Assembly (NCBI RefSeq): GCF_003149045.1
Contig: NZ_QGDU01000001.1
Span: 190,458-254,457 of the forward strand
Origin: Fibrobacter sp. UWR4
Lineage (GTDB): Bacteria > Fibrobacterota > Fibrobacteria > Fibrobacterales > Fibrobacteraceae
DNA: 64,000 bases
Direction of reading: 5' to 3'
A model generated the notes under the pieces. It saw nothing but the letters and a program-made list of their open reading frames with translations. It was not told the origin of the DNA and searched no databases. The translations under genes and the position numbers were made by a program. Shown in pieces: positions 22,730 through 30,948 of this stretch; positions within the stretch are counted from its first letter, which is position 1, and each line of letters starts with the position of its first letter.

Positions 22730-23863
22730 ATGAAATCGAAAATAATGAAGATGGTAATAGCTGCATTTGTCTTGTCGGCTTTTGGCTTGATGGGCTGTGG
22801 TTCTGAAAAATCCGAAATGATTCCTGGTCCGAATGTGACTGATGCCGACGGAAACGAGTATCCTACGGTAAAAATCGGTAATCAACTTTGGATGGCTAAA
22901 AATCTGAATGTGAATGTTCATGGGTCAGTGTGCTATGACAAGGATCCTGCCAACTGTGAAAAGTTCGGCCGCCTATACACCTGGGGGGCTGCAAAGATGG
23001 CTTGTCCCAGTGGCTGGCACTTGCCTAGCAGGGAGGAGTTTGACAGCTTTCTGGCTACCGTAGGGGCTTCTGAAAAAGAACGATCTAAAAATCTACGCGC
23101 AGGTAGTTGGGAAAACGGAAAAGACAAATACGGATTTTCCGCTCTCCCTGCTGGCGAGTACGCCAGCAGGGAGAAGTTCAACGAATTGGGCGACTTCACC
23201 AGATTTTGGTCTTCTACGGCGGACGGTGACACCGGCGCCTACTACCTGATCATCGTCCCCTACGCGGACGTCTCCCACGACAACGAGTACCACAGACGAC
23301 TCTCGGTGCGTTGTCTCCAGGACTCTAACGAGGGTGGCGAAGCATCCTCGCAGCCACCGAGCGGAACTTTAAAGGATTCCCGTGATGGTCAGGCTTACAA
23401 GACTGTGAAAATTGGCAATCAGGTTTGGATGGCGAAGAACCTGAATGTGGATGTGCCGGGTTCCATGTGCTATGGCAACGATCCTGACAACTGTGTAAAA
23501 TACGGTCGCCTGTACACCTCCTGGGAGGTTGCAAAGATGGCTTGTCCCAGTGGCTGGCACTTGCCTAGTAGGGGAGAATTTGAAAGTCTTCTGACTACTG
23601 TAGGGGCTTCTGCTAAAAATCTACGCGCAGGTAGTTGGGAAAACGGAAAAGACAAGTATGGCTTTTCCGCTCTCCCTGCTGGCTACTACCACGGCACCTA
23701 CAAGCAGTGCGATGGTTTGGACTACGAAACCATATTTTGTTCTTCTACGGAGGACGGTGACCCCGGCGCCTACTACCTGAGCATCGCCGACTACAATGCG
23801 GGCGTCCACAGCTACGGCAAGGGCATCGGATGCTCGGTGCGTTGTATCCAGGACTCAAATTAG
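22730..23863 (+). CDS. Lipoprotein with two FISUMP domains
   Basis: The 377-residue product starts with a lipoprotein signal (MVIAAFVLSAFGLMGC; lipobox LMGC). Two FISUMP domains follow, each beginning YPTVKIGNQLWMAKNLNV or YKTVKIGNQVWMAKNLNV and ending SVRCLQDSN or SVRCIQDSN, joined by a short Gly/Ser linker (GGEASSQPPSG). The two domains share long nearly identical stretches (ACPSGWHLPSR; LRAGSWENGKDKYGFSALPAG), which indicates recent internal duplication. The ATG at 22730 has GAGG 5 nt upstream, better than the longer frame from 22667, which overlaps the preceding gene. Confidence 0.88.
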   Translation: MKSKIMKMVIAAFVLSAFGLMGCGSEKSEMIPGPNVTDADGNEYPTVKIGNQLWMAKNLNVNVHGSVCYDKDPANCEKFGRLYTWGAAKMACPSGWHLPSREEFDSFLATVGASEKERSKNLRAGSWENGKDKYGFSALPAGEYASREKFNELGDFTRFWSSTADGDTGAYYLIIVPYADVSHDNEYHRRLSVRCLQDSNEGGEASSQPPSGTLKDSRDGQAYKTVKIGNQVWMAKNLNVDVPGSMCYGNDPDNCVKYGRLYTSWEVAKMACPSGWHLPSRGEFESLLTTVGASAKNLRAGSWENGKDKYGFSALPAGYYHGTYKQCDGLDYETIFCSSTEDGDPGAYYLSIADYNAGVHSYGKGIGCSVRCIQDSN

Positions 23864-23922
23864 GCTCATTTCGAGGGTAGTAAATTAAAAAAAATCTGAA
23901 ATGCTTCGCTAAAGGAAAAAAT

Positions 23923-24513
23923 ATGAAAATAGAAATGATGATGAATAAAATCTTTATAGCTATTGGTATGCTGGTTGTGTGCTCCATGGCAGGAATGTTT
24001 AAGGATTCCCGTGATGGTCAAATGTACAAGACTGTGAAAATCGGTGGCCGTGAATGGATGGCACAAAATCTGAATGTGGAGGTGCCGGGTTCCATGTGCT
24101 ATGATAACAACCCGGCCAATTGCGAAAAGTATGGCCGTTTGTACACCTGGGATGCAGCAAAGAATGCATGCCCTACGGGCTGGCATCTGCCCAGTAAGAG
24201 GGAATTTAATGCCTTTTTGGTAAATTTTGGAACTACGGGTAAAGAACGGTCTAGTAATTTGCGTGTCGGCAACTGGAAGAATGGAATGGATGAGTATGGC
24301 TTTTCTGTTCTCCCTGCAGGCCTCTATTTTAATGACGAGACTCTAACAGCTTTTGGTTATTTGGGCGAACAAACTTTCTTTTGGTCTTCTACGGAAGATG
24401 ACTTTGGTTTAGCCAATGGCGGCGCCCACCTCTTGGGTGTAGATTATGGCGTTGCAGGCATCTATGTCGGCGATAAGGAATATGGGCGTTCAGTTCGTTG
24501 TATCCGAAATTAA
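23923..24513 (+). CDS. FISUMP-domain exported protein
   Basis: The 196-residue product has a short hydrophobic N-terminus (MNKIFIAIGMLVVCSMAG) and a single FISUMP domain: YKTVKIGGREWMAQNLNV, GRLYTWDAAKNACPTGWHLPS, YGFSVLPAG, FWSSTEDD, SVRCIRN. AAAGGA lies 6 nt before the ATG. It is the third of the tandem FISUMP genes and is followed by a strong terminator. Whether the N-terminus is cleaved or retained is unclear. Confidence 0.85.
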   Translation: MKIEMMMNKIFIAIGMLVVCSMAGMFKDSRDGQMYKTVKIGGREWMAQNLNVEVPGSMCYDNNPANCEKYGRLYTWDAAKNACPTGWHLPSKREFNAFLVNFGTTGKERSSNLRVGNWKNGMDEYGFSVLPAGLYFNDETLTAFGYLGEQTFFWSSTEDDFGLANGGAHLLGVDYGVAGIYVGDKEYGRSVRCIRN

Positions 24514-24540
24514 AGCGATAACAAGTATTTAAAGAAACAT

Positions 24541-24575
24541 CCCCCAAAAGAGTCAATCTTTTGGGGGTATTTTTG
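24541..24575 (+). terminator. Intrinsic terminator after the FISUMP cluster
   Basis: CCCCCAAAAGA / TCTTTTGGGGG, 11-bp perfect stem with loop GTCAA, followed by TATTTTTG. Confidence 0.92.
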
Positions 24576-24609
24576 TGGACTAGATTGGCTACGATCTTGT
24601 TTGAATTTT

Positions 24610-24651
24610 CTACTGAAAACTTTTGCTTAATTTTGAAAAAGTTTTCAGTAG
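24610..24651. repeat. 15-bp inverted repeat CTACTGAAAACTTTT, copy 3
   Basis: Arms at 24610-24624 and 24637-24651, spacer GCTTAATTTTGA (one base different from copy 2). It lies 15 bp beyond the trpCF stop codon and marks the right end of the first island. Confidence 0.85.
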
Positions 24652-24666
24652 GAAGAGCTCTGTTTT

Positions 24667-26298
24667 TTACAAACTATTGATTGCTTCGAACAGCTGCATC
24701 ATCTTTTCTGCGTTCTTGATGCCGGGAGCGTCTTCCACGCCGCTGGAAACATCGATAAGTTCCGGGGAGAACTTGCTGCAGATTTCAGCAACATTCTCGG
24801 GAGTGATGCCGCCGGCGAGCCAGAAGGGTGTTTCGCCTGCTTTTTCGCGGAGCAGTTCTTCGGGAATGCGCTGGCCTGATCCGCCGGGGATGCCTTCTAC
24901 CTTGGCGTCCAGGAGAACGCGGGGCTCGCCGTGCTTGCGGATGGCGGCAAAGTTTTCGAAGTCTTCTGCGGAACCGATGCGAAGGGCGTTGTAGCAGGGG
25001 AGTGTTGCTGGGACTGCCTGGATTGCCGCGTCGCTGCGCTCCTCGCAATGACATGCAAGATTATCAAGCGCTTCAGCGCAATTGCATGTGGAATCAAATG
25101 CGGGGGCTGCAAATCCGTGGAACTGCACTGCGTCCAGAACGCCTTCGGCCGCAAGCTTAATGGCGGTCTTGCCTTCTTCTGTGGTGGTCTCGGTAATGAC
25201 GCCAATAAACAGGGGGCAAAGCTTTCCTTCGGCTTCGTATTCGCTACGGAGCAACTGGGTAAAGTCGCGGACGAACTTTTCGTTGGTCAGACGCTTGGTG
25301 TTGCTGAAAACGAAGCCCAACATGTCGGCGCCCATTTCGGCGGCGGCAAAGCCGTCCTCTTCGCGAGTGATGCCGCAAATCTTGACCATGGGAATCTGTG
25401 CGCCGTAGGCGGCGCGCTTGGCGTCTCGGCGTTCTGCAAAGGTCTTCCAGAAATCTCCGCGGCGGTTATCTTCGGCGGCGCCAAATGCGGCAACCAGCTT
25501 TGCTGCCAGAGGCGGGTTCTTTGCCACGGCTTCGCCAACGAGAATTCCCTTGAAGCCAAGGCTGCGGGCGAATGCGGCGTCGGCAGGAGTGTGCACGCCA
25601 CTTTCAAAGACAGCTTTTGCCGGCAGCTTGTTGCGGATAGCTGCAGGAACCATGGGGTCGATGTGGAAGGTTGCCAGGTCGCGGGAATTTACGCCTGCAA
25701 CGATGGTGCGTTCGGCACTTTTCGCAGCGTCCCCAGCGGCTTCCTTGTCCAACGTTTCCAAAACAAGATTCAGCTTTCTTAGATCATCTGGTTCGCGTAC
25801 TTCCACAAAAGCCTGCATCTCGAAACTCTGGGCGCGCTTGGCCATCTTGATCAGCTGTTCGTCATCCAGAATGCGGGCTATCAAAAGAACCGCATCGGCG
25901 CCGCAGCGGTAGGCGATATCGATTTCATCTTCGAACAGCAAGAAGTCCTTACGGAGCACGGCGCACTTCTTGGTTCCATCGCCATTATCCACGGCCTTGG
26001 CCACCGTAATCAAGTCAGCCAAAGTTCCCTTGAAGTAGTTGGTTTCTGTAAGCACTGAAATCGCCTGTGCGCCGGCGGCGGCATAGGTGCATGCCAAATC
26101 TGCAGGAACCAAGTCCGGGGCAATGTCCCCCTTGGAGGGCGAAGCTCGCTTGACTTCCAAAATTGGACCCGGGCGGCCGAGGAATTCGCAACGGCCAACG
26201 GTACGCTTTTCGGGAATGTCAAAGCCAAAGGTGAGACCAAGACGTTCAATGTCTGCACGCCTGCGGTCAACAATCTTCTTTAAAATATCTTCGCTCAT
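24667..26298 (-). CDS. trpCF: Indole-3-glycerol phosphate synthase / phosphoribosylanthranilate isomerase fusion
   Basis: The 543-residue fusion catalyses two consecutive steps of tryptophan synthesis. TrpC (about 1-275) shows EVKRASPSKG (Lys50), LRKDFL and VGEAVAK; TrpF (about 302-543) shows the catalytic Cys in KICGIT (Cys308) and Asp in LLDAKVEG (Asp464), plus GGITPENV. In the TrpF part, residues about 402-437 are an insert containing CHCEERSDAAIQ, a translated dispersed intergenic repeat. The ATG at 26298 has GGAG 7 nt upstream. Unlike trpE and trpB it has no recognisable Trp leader; it is separated from its operon partners by islands on both sides, so its promoter is uncertain. Confidence 0.95.
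   Translation of the reverse strand: MSEDILKKIVDRRRADIERLGLTFGFDIPEKRTVGRCEFLGRPGPILEVKRASPSKGDIAPDLVPADLACTYAAAGAQAISVLTETNYFKGTLADLITVAKAVDNGDGTKKCAVLRKDFLLFEDEIDIAYRCGADAVLLIARILDDEQLIKMAKRAQSFEMQAFVEVREPDDLRKLNLVLETLDKEAAGDAAKSAERTIVAGVNSRDLATFHIDPMVPAAIRNKLPAKAVFESGVHTPADAAFARSLGFKGILVGEAVAKNPPLAAKLVAAFGAAEDNRRGDFWKTFAERRDAKRAAYGAQIPMVKICGITREEDGFAAAEMGADMLGFVFSNTKRLTNEKFVRDFTQLLRSEYEAEGKLCPLFIGVITETTTEEGKTAIKLAAEGVLDAVQFHGFAAPAFDSTCNCAEALDNLACHCEERSDAAIQAVPATLPCYNALRIGSAEDFENFAAIRKHGEPRVLLDAKVEGIPGGSGQRIPEELLREKAGETPFWLAGGITPENVAEICSKFSPELIDVSSGVEDAPGIKNAEKMMQLFEAINSL
25021..25052. repeat. Dispersed GATTGCC...CTCGCAATGAC repeat captured inside trpCF
   Basis: Copy of the intergenic family seen at 1985 and 60881, here read in frame as CHCEERSDAAIQ within the TrpF domain. 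It falls between the VQFHG strand and the LLDA strand, presumably in a surface loop. Confidence 0.85.
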
Positions 26299-26700
26299 AT
26301 ATAGGCTCCAGGTTCGAGGCACGAGGCGCGAGGCTCCAGGTACGAGGTTTGATGCTCAAAGTGCTGGGCACGGGGCTTAAAATTTTACCTGTAAAATTTA
26401 GAAAAAAAGATAAATGAAAAATTGCGTTTGGAAATCGGCTTGCGTTGTTTTGTTGAAATAGTTATTTTACCGATTATCCGTGCTTGCCGTGCCGAAAAAA
26501 TAAAGAGGTTTGTCAATACGAAGTTATTGACAACAAAATAATTTACTCCATTGTCAAGAATAACCTAAGCGATTTTGTTGAATTTGCTGCGAGCATTGCC
26601 CGCTTGTAAGGGCTGAGTTAGCACTTGTCTGTTGTGCTTATCTAAAAAAAGCGTATATTTCTATTTATAGACAACCTCCATTTCGCCCTAGGAGTTTTAT
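26299..26700. other. Intergenic between trpCF and the FISUMP lipoprotein (divergent)
   Basis: The trpCF side holds tandem CGAGGNNCGAGG-type repeats (26312-26346; a relative lies at 32556-32580). The other half has a perfect inverted repeat TTGTCAATA-CGAAGT-TATTGACAA (26510-26533), a possible operator, and the leader of the FISUMP gene with AGGAG before its ATG. No leader peptide with Trp codons was found. Confidence 0.6.
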
Positions 26701-28132
26701 ATGCGTAAAAAGATTTCGCTGATGCTTCCGCTGCTTTGTGCACCACTGGCTTTTTGGGCCTGCGGTGACGGCGAGTCCAATTCCGGGACCTCTGCAAATG
26801 GTTCTGTTTCCGAGTCCGATTTGGTTGTTGCGACTTTCGATGACTTGCCTGTTTGCAGCGGCAAGCGTGAGGGCGCTACCGCCTACGTGAAGAATGAAAA
26901 GACCGCCTACATCTGCGAAGACGGCAAATGGATTTCCGATGACGAAACGGACGGCGACGATTCCTCGTCGAGTGTCAAGCCGGGCAGTTCCTCTTCTTCT
27001 GTCAACCCAGGCTCTTCCAGTAGCAAGAAGGACGACCCGATGTCCAGTAGCAGTGTAGTTAGCTCTAGTAGCGAAAAGTCTTCTAGCTCTGTAAATTCTT
27101 CGTCATCGATTGAATCCAGTTCTTCTTCAAGTGTCACCCTGAGCGAAGTCGAAGGGTCTAGTTCCTCCAGTGTCATTCCGGGCTCCGACCCGGAATCCAG
27201 CAGCAGCGATGGTAATGACGATGGCAAGTCCTCGTCCTCTAGCACGGCTAAGTCCAGCAGTAGCGTAGAATCCAGTTCCAGTGTCATTCCGGGCTCCGAC
27301 CCGGAATCCAGCAGCAGCGACGGTAATGACGATGGCAAGTCCTCGTCCTCCAGCAAGGCGAAGTCCAGCAGCAGCGTAGAATCTAGTTCCAGCGTCATTG
27401 CGAGTAGTTCTTCTGAAGAACTGGTCAGTTCCAGCAGTTTCAATAAATCCTCCAGCAGCAGTCGTGGCCTTTTTGAGATGTCGAAGGATGAATTCTTGAA
27501 TCCGAAGGTTTCGTATGGCGAGATGACAGACACTCGCGACAATAAGACCTACAAGACTGTAAAAATCGGTGACCAGGTGTGGATGGCGGAGAACCTGAAC
27601 TACTATTACAACAAGGGAACGGCCAAGAGCTATTGTTACGGCGGCATAGAAGCCAACTGCGAAGTGACTGGTCGCCTTTACACTTGGGCTGCGGCCATTG
27701 ACTCCGTTGCTTTGGCGAACGATGCTGATAATCCTCAGACTTGCGGTTATGGTGAGAACTGTACGCTGCCGACAGTTGTTCAAGGCGTGTGCCCCGAAGG
27801 CTGGCACCTGCCGAGTTATGACGAATGGCAGACCTTGTTCACAGCGGTGGGTGACTCTAGTAAGGCGGGTACGGCACTCAAGTCGCAGACCGGCTGGAAA
27901 TCGCAGACGGGGCGATGCTGCCGATAGGGATGCCTACGGCTTCTCCGCGCTCCCTGCAGGCCGCAACTACAACGGTTTCAACGATGCCGGCTACGGCGCC
28001 TACTTCTGGTCTGCTAGCGTGTACGGTAGCTACCTCGCCGACGACATGTACTTGTACTACGACGGCAAGGGTGCCAGCATGGGCAGCAACTATAGGAACC
28101 GCGGCTTCTCTGTTCGTTGTCTCCAGAACTAA
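26701..28132 (+). pseudogene. FISUMP lipoprotein with poly-serine linker, frameshifted
   Basis: The gene encodes a lipoprotein signal (lipobox FWAC, Cys21), a Ser-rich linker (about 83-260) and a FISUMP domain (YKTVKIGDQVWMAENLNY onward). The frame breaks in GGGG at 27909-27912: removing one G joins it to a second frame that continues DAADRDAYGFSALPAG and ends SVRCLQN, giving 476 residues. The linker contains translated dispersed repeats (VTLSEVEG; VIPGSDPE twice) and a 111-bp tandem duplication (27171 and 27282). AGGAG lies 6 nt before the ATG. The break may be a real mutation, phase variation or a sequencing error; otherwise the gene looks intact. Confidence 0.85.
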
Positions 28133-28206
28133 AGCAAACCGAGGGTTGAAAAAACAAGCTTGCTTGTTTTTATAACCGAGGTGCAGCGAAGTGGCGTGAG
28201 AACGCC

Positions 28207-28236
28207 ACTCTAACTAAACTTTTACCTAAAATAGGT
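28207..28236. repeat. 30-bp direct repeat flanking ATPase no. 5, left copy
   Basis: ACTCTAACTAAACTTTTACC then TAAAATAGGT; 28 of 30 bases match the copy at 29594-29623, so the ATPase gene is bracketed. Confidence 0.85.
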
Positions 28237-28298
28237 TGTCTAATTAAACTCTGTTCGGACTCTCATAGAAAGATTCATTTTGTTCAATTTGCTTGCTG

Positions 28299-28331
28299 TA
28301 TTGAATAAAAATTAACCTTTTTTATTCAATA
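28299..28331. promoter_or_regulatory. 12-bp inverted repeat upstream of ATPase no. 5
   Basis: TATTGAATAAAA / TTTTATTCAATA with a 9-bp spacer, ending 37 bp before the ATPase start codon. It is a candidate operator for the gene. Confidence 0.55.
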
Positions 28332-28368
28332 TGATTATTTTGCTGACTAAAAATGCTATTTTTAAGGC

Positions 28369-29571
28369 ATGAAAAGTGCCATGCTCAATCAGCGAAAAGA
28401 ACGGGACCGCCTTTTGGCGGAGCCTTACCTTACACGTCAAACGGTGTATGATTTTGATGCTTTGCTCCAGAGCCCGAACATAAAGTTGTTAACGGGGCCT
28501 CGTCGCGTGGGGAAATCCACCCAGGCTATTTTGATGCTGCGCGGGAAGAATTTTGCTTACCTGAATTTCGATGACAATGAATTGCTAAAAGGCTGGAACG
28601 AGGAACAGGCGGAAATGCTGCTGAACGAGGTGTACCCGAATTTTCAGTACCTTTTGCTTGATGAAGTCCAAAATGTAAGTGGCTGGGATGTTTGGGTCGG
28701 CAAGCTTTTTCGTCGTGGGTACAACCTGGTTATAACAGGTAGTAACGCCAACATGCTTTCGGGAGAAATGGCAACAGTGCTTACGGGCCGATATCTTGAA
28801 ATCAAGATGCTGCCTTTTAGTTTGTTTGAAACGAACGCGTTTAATCGGGAATTGACCAAGGACGATTATCTTAAAAACGGGGGCTATCCAGAAACGGTGT
28901 CGCAACGGGCCATAACGCAAACATACTTGCAGACACTGTTCGATTCCATTGTGTACAAGGATGTGGTTCGCAGGCACAAAATCCGAAATGTTACGGACCT
29001 GAATAATGTGGCTACTTTCCTTCTTGCAAATTTTACGGGAACATTCAGCTACAACGATGTGGCGGACGACCTTGGCCTATCCAGCGTTGCCACGACAAAA
29101 AAGTTCATGGACTATTTGCATGAGCCATTCCTGTTCTATTATCTGGATAGATACAACAACAAATTAAAACTGATGAAAAAGGCTCCGCGCAAGGTCTATG
29201 TGGTTGACAATGGCTTTGTTTCGTCGAGGGCGTTTAGTCTTAGCGAAAATCTGGGAAAACTTCTGGAAAATCAAGTCTTTATTGAATTGCTTCGCCGTGG
29301 GTACGATACCGAAAAATCCTTGTTCTACTACCATTCCCGTAATGACAAGGAAACGGATTTTGTAGTTCGTGAAGGTAACAAGGTAAAGCAGCTAATTCAA
29401 GTTTGTTACGAGATGTCGAACGAAAAAAAAGAAAAGCGAGAGGTGGGTAGCCTTGTGGAATGCGCCGGCGAACTGAAGTGCGATAACCTTACCATTGTAA
29501 CATGGAATGATGAACGGCTCATTGAAAAGAACGGGTATGTTATTAAGGTCGTGCCCGTGGAAAAATTTTGA
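28369..29571 (+). CDS. AAA_14/DUF4143 ATPase no. 5
   Basis: The 400-residue protein has a P-loop GPRRVGKS (about residues 45-52), Walker B YLLLDEVQ, VITGSNANMLSGE and a C-terminal DUF4143 region with DKETDFVVREGNKVKQLIQVCYE, again E-x-D followed by LIQV. It resembles nos. 2 and 3. It lies between two 30-bp direct repeats. Immediately after it (29584-29604) are codons for CLQDSN and a stop, the typical end of a FISUMP gene, suggesting the ATPase replaced or interrupted a FISUMP gene there. Confidence 0.9.
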   Translation: MKSAMLNQRKERDRLLAEPYLTRQTVYDFDALLQSPNIKLLTGPRRVGKSTQAILMLRGKNFAYLNFDDNELLKGWNEEQAEMLLNEVYPNFQYLLLDEVQNVSGWDVWVGKLFRRGYNLVITGSNANMLSGEMATVLTGRYLEIKMLPFSLFETNAFNRELTKDDYLKNGGYPETVSQRAITQTYLQTLFDSIVYKDVVRRHKIRNVTDLNNVATFLLANFTGTFSYNDVADDLGLSSVATTKKFMDYLHEPFLFYYLDRYNNKLKLMKKAPRKVYVVDNGFVSSRAFSLSENLGKLLENQVFIELLRRGYDTEKSLFYYHSRNDKETDFVVREGNKVKQLIQVCYEMSNEKKEKREVGSLVECAGELKCDNLTIVTWNDERLIEKNGYVIKVVPVEKF

Positions 29572-29583
29572 ATGAGATTTTAT

Positions 29584-29604
29584 TGTCTCCAAGACTCCAA
29601 CTAA
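29584..29604 (+). pseudogene. FISUMP 3'-end remnant
   Basis: TGT CTC CAA GAC TCC AAC TAA encodes CLQDSN-stop, identical to the C-terminus of the first domain in the FISUMP lipoprotein at 22730. No FISUMP coding sequence precedes it; the ATPase gene does. It overlaps the right 30-bp direct repeat. Confidence 0.6.
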
Positions 29605-29623
29605 ACTTTTACCTAAAACAGGT
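29594..29623. repeat. 30-bp direct repeat flanking ATPase no. 5, right copy
   Basis: ACTCCAACTAAACTTTTACC then TAAAACAGGT; pairs with 28207-28236. Confidence 0.85.
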
Positions 29624-29700
29624 CTTTTAGAACTAAATGTTTGTAAAAAGGTGGTTGTTTGACTACCTTTTTAGTGAAATTTTTGCTATTTTCAGGTGGT

Positions 29701-30774
29701 ATGAGATACCTAACATTGGAAAAAGCCCTTGATGCGTGGAGAAAACTCCTGCCTGTTTCAGATGAAAATAGGGCTCGTCTTGCTCGTCGTTTTTCCGTTG
29801 ACTTCAACTATAACAGCAACCATATCGAGGGGAACACCCTTACTTATGGACAGACGGAAATCCTTTTGCTGTTCGGGAAGGTGATTGGTGAAGCGAACGT
29901 GCGGAGCGTTCAGGAGATGGTGGCCAGCGAAGTGTCTCTCAAGATGATGGTGGCTGAAGCTAAAATCAAGGAAACTCCACTTACACAAAATTTTATACGA
30001 GGCCTGCATCATACTCTACTGCGGGAGGATTATTCCGTTCATCGGGAACTGCCTGGTGGAATGCAAGTCGGGTATGTGGTTCACGCAGGGCAATACAAGA
30101 CCCGCCCAAATAGTGTCATTACGCGTTATGGAGATCGGTTCGACTATGCGTCACCAGAAGAAACTCCTGCACTGATGACGGATTTGGTGGATTGGTATAA
30201 TGCTGCAGAAAAAGAGGGGAAGTTGTCCCCTGTGGAATTGGCTGCGCTGTTCCATTATCGGTATATTAGAATCCACCCATTCGAAGATGGAAATGGTCGA
30301 ATCGCTCGTTTGCTAGTCAATTACATTTTGGCGAAACATGATATTCCCATGGTAGTTGTTCGCAGTCGAAAGAAAGACGAATATCTAGAAGCCTTGCATG
30401 CGACTGATCTGGCTGTAGGTGCTGCGCCGACATTAGGCGCGAATGCCTCGTTGCGAACTATCGCTCCATTTCTCAAGTATTTTAAGAATATGGTGGCGCA
30501 AGAAATTGATGGCGATGTTCGCTTTCTTACAAAGTGTGGTGAAAATATCTGGTGGTATGATGGCGAGTGCGTTGAATTTCGCACCCCGAATTATGGCCGT
30601 ATTTTGAACCTTATGCAAAGTGAACCGGTTTTGACGCTAGCCGATATTCAGCGAAAAATTGGTATTCGAATTTCAGCTGTTAACAAGCTGGTTCAGCACC
30701 TTCTTGATTGCCATTATATTGAACGCGGGAAAGATGTTGGCAAATGGCATGTGTTTATCGTGCCGTCAGTTTAG
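29701..30774 (+). CDS. Fic/DOC family protein
   Basis: The 357-residue protein has the Fic core HPFEDGNGRIAR (His192 onward), which in this family transfers AMP or another phosphate-containing group to target proteins. An N-terminal SNHIEG (Ser39-Gly44) matches the (S/T)xxxE(G/N) inhibitory helix of self-regulated class II Fic proteins. The C-terminal 80 residues (LNLMQSEPVLTLADIQRKIGIRISAVNKLVQHL) look like a winged helix. The ATG at 29701 is chosen over a TTG at 29659, which overlaps the island repeats. A bidirectional hairpin terminator follows. Confidence 0.9.
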   Translation: MRYLTLEKALDAWRKLLPVSDENRARLARRFSVDFNYNSNHIEGNTLTYGQTEILLLFGKVIGEANVRSVQEMVASEVSLKMMVAEAKIKETPLTQNFIRGLHHTLLREDYSVHRELPGGMQVGYVVHAGQYKTRPNSVITRYGDRFDYASPEETPALMTDLVDWYNAAEKEGKLSPVELAALFHYRYIRIHPFEDGNGRIARLLVNYILAKHDIPMVVVRSRKKDEYLEALHATDLAVGAAPTLGANASLRTIAPFLKYFKNMVAQEIDGDVRFLTKCGENIWWYDGECVEFRTPNYGRILNLMQSEPVLTLADIQRKIGIRISAVNKLVQHLLDCHYIERGKDVGKWHVFIVPSV

Positions 30775-30800
30775 AGACTTTGCAATATTAAAAATGCAAA

Positions 30801-30840
30801 AAAAGGACCTGAGTTTTCTCAGGTCCTTTCTGTTTCTAGA
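30801..30840 (+). terminator. Intrinsic terminator
   Basis: GGACCTGAG / CTCAGGTCC with a TTTT loop, an A-run before and TTTCTGTTTCT after. It ends the Fic transcript; the A-run upstream could also let it serve trpGD reading from the right. Confidence 0.85.
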
Positions 30841-30948
30841 TCCTGCTCCTTTGAACCTAAGAATTGTAAGGAACTAAAGTTCCAACAATTCTATATCGCT
30901 AACGCTCAGGATGACACCGTGAGGCACATGGTCTCCGCGATGTTCTAA

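Noticed and set aside
26299-26700. Trp leader peptide upstream of trpCF
   Set aside because: No UGG-UGG pair in a short ORF and no copy of the attenuator hairpin was found on the minus strand here.
29659-29700. Longer Fic protein starting with TTG at 29659
   Set aside because: The extension overlaps sequence close to the island repeat, is hydrophobic without signal-peptide logic, and the ATG at 29701 gives a normal family N-terminus.
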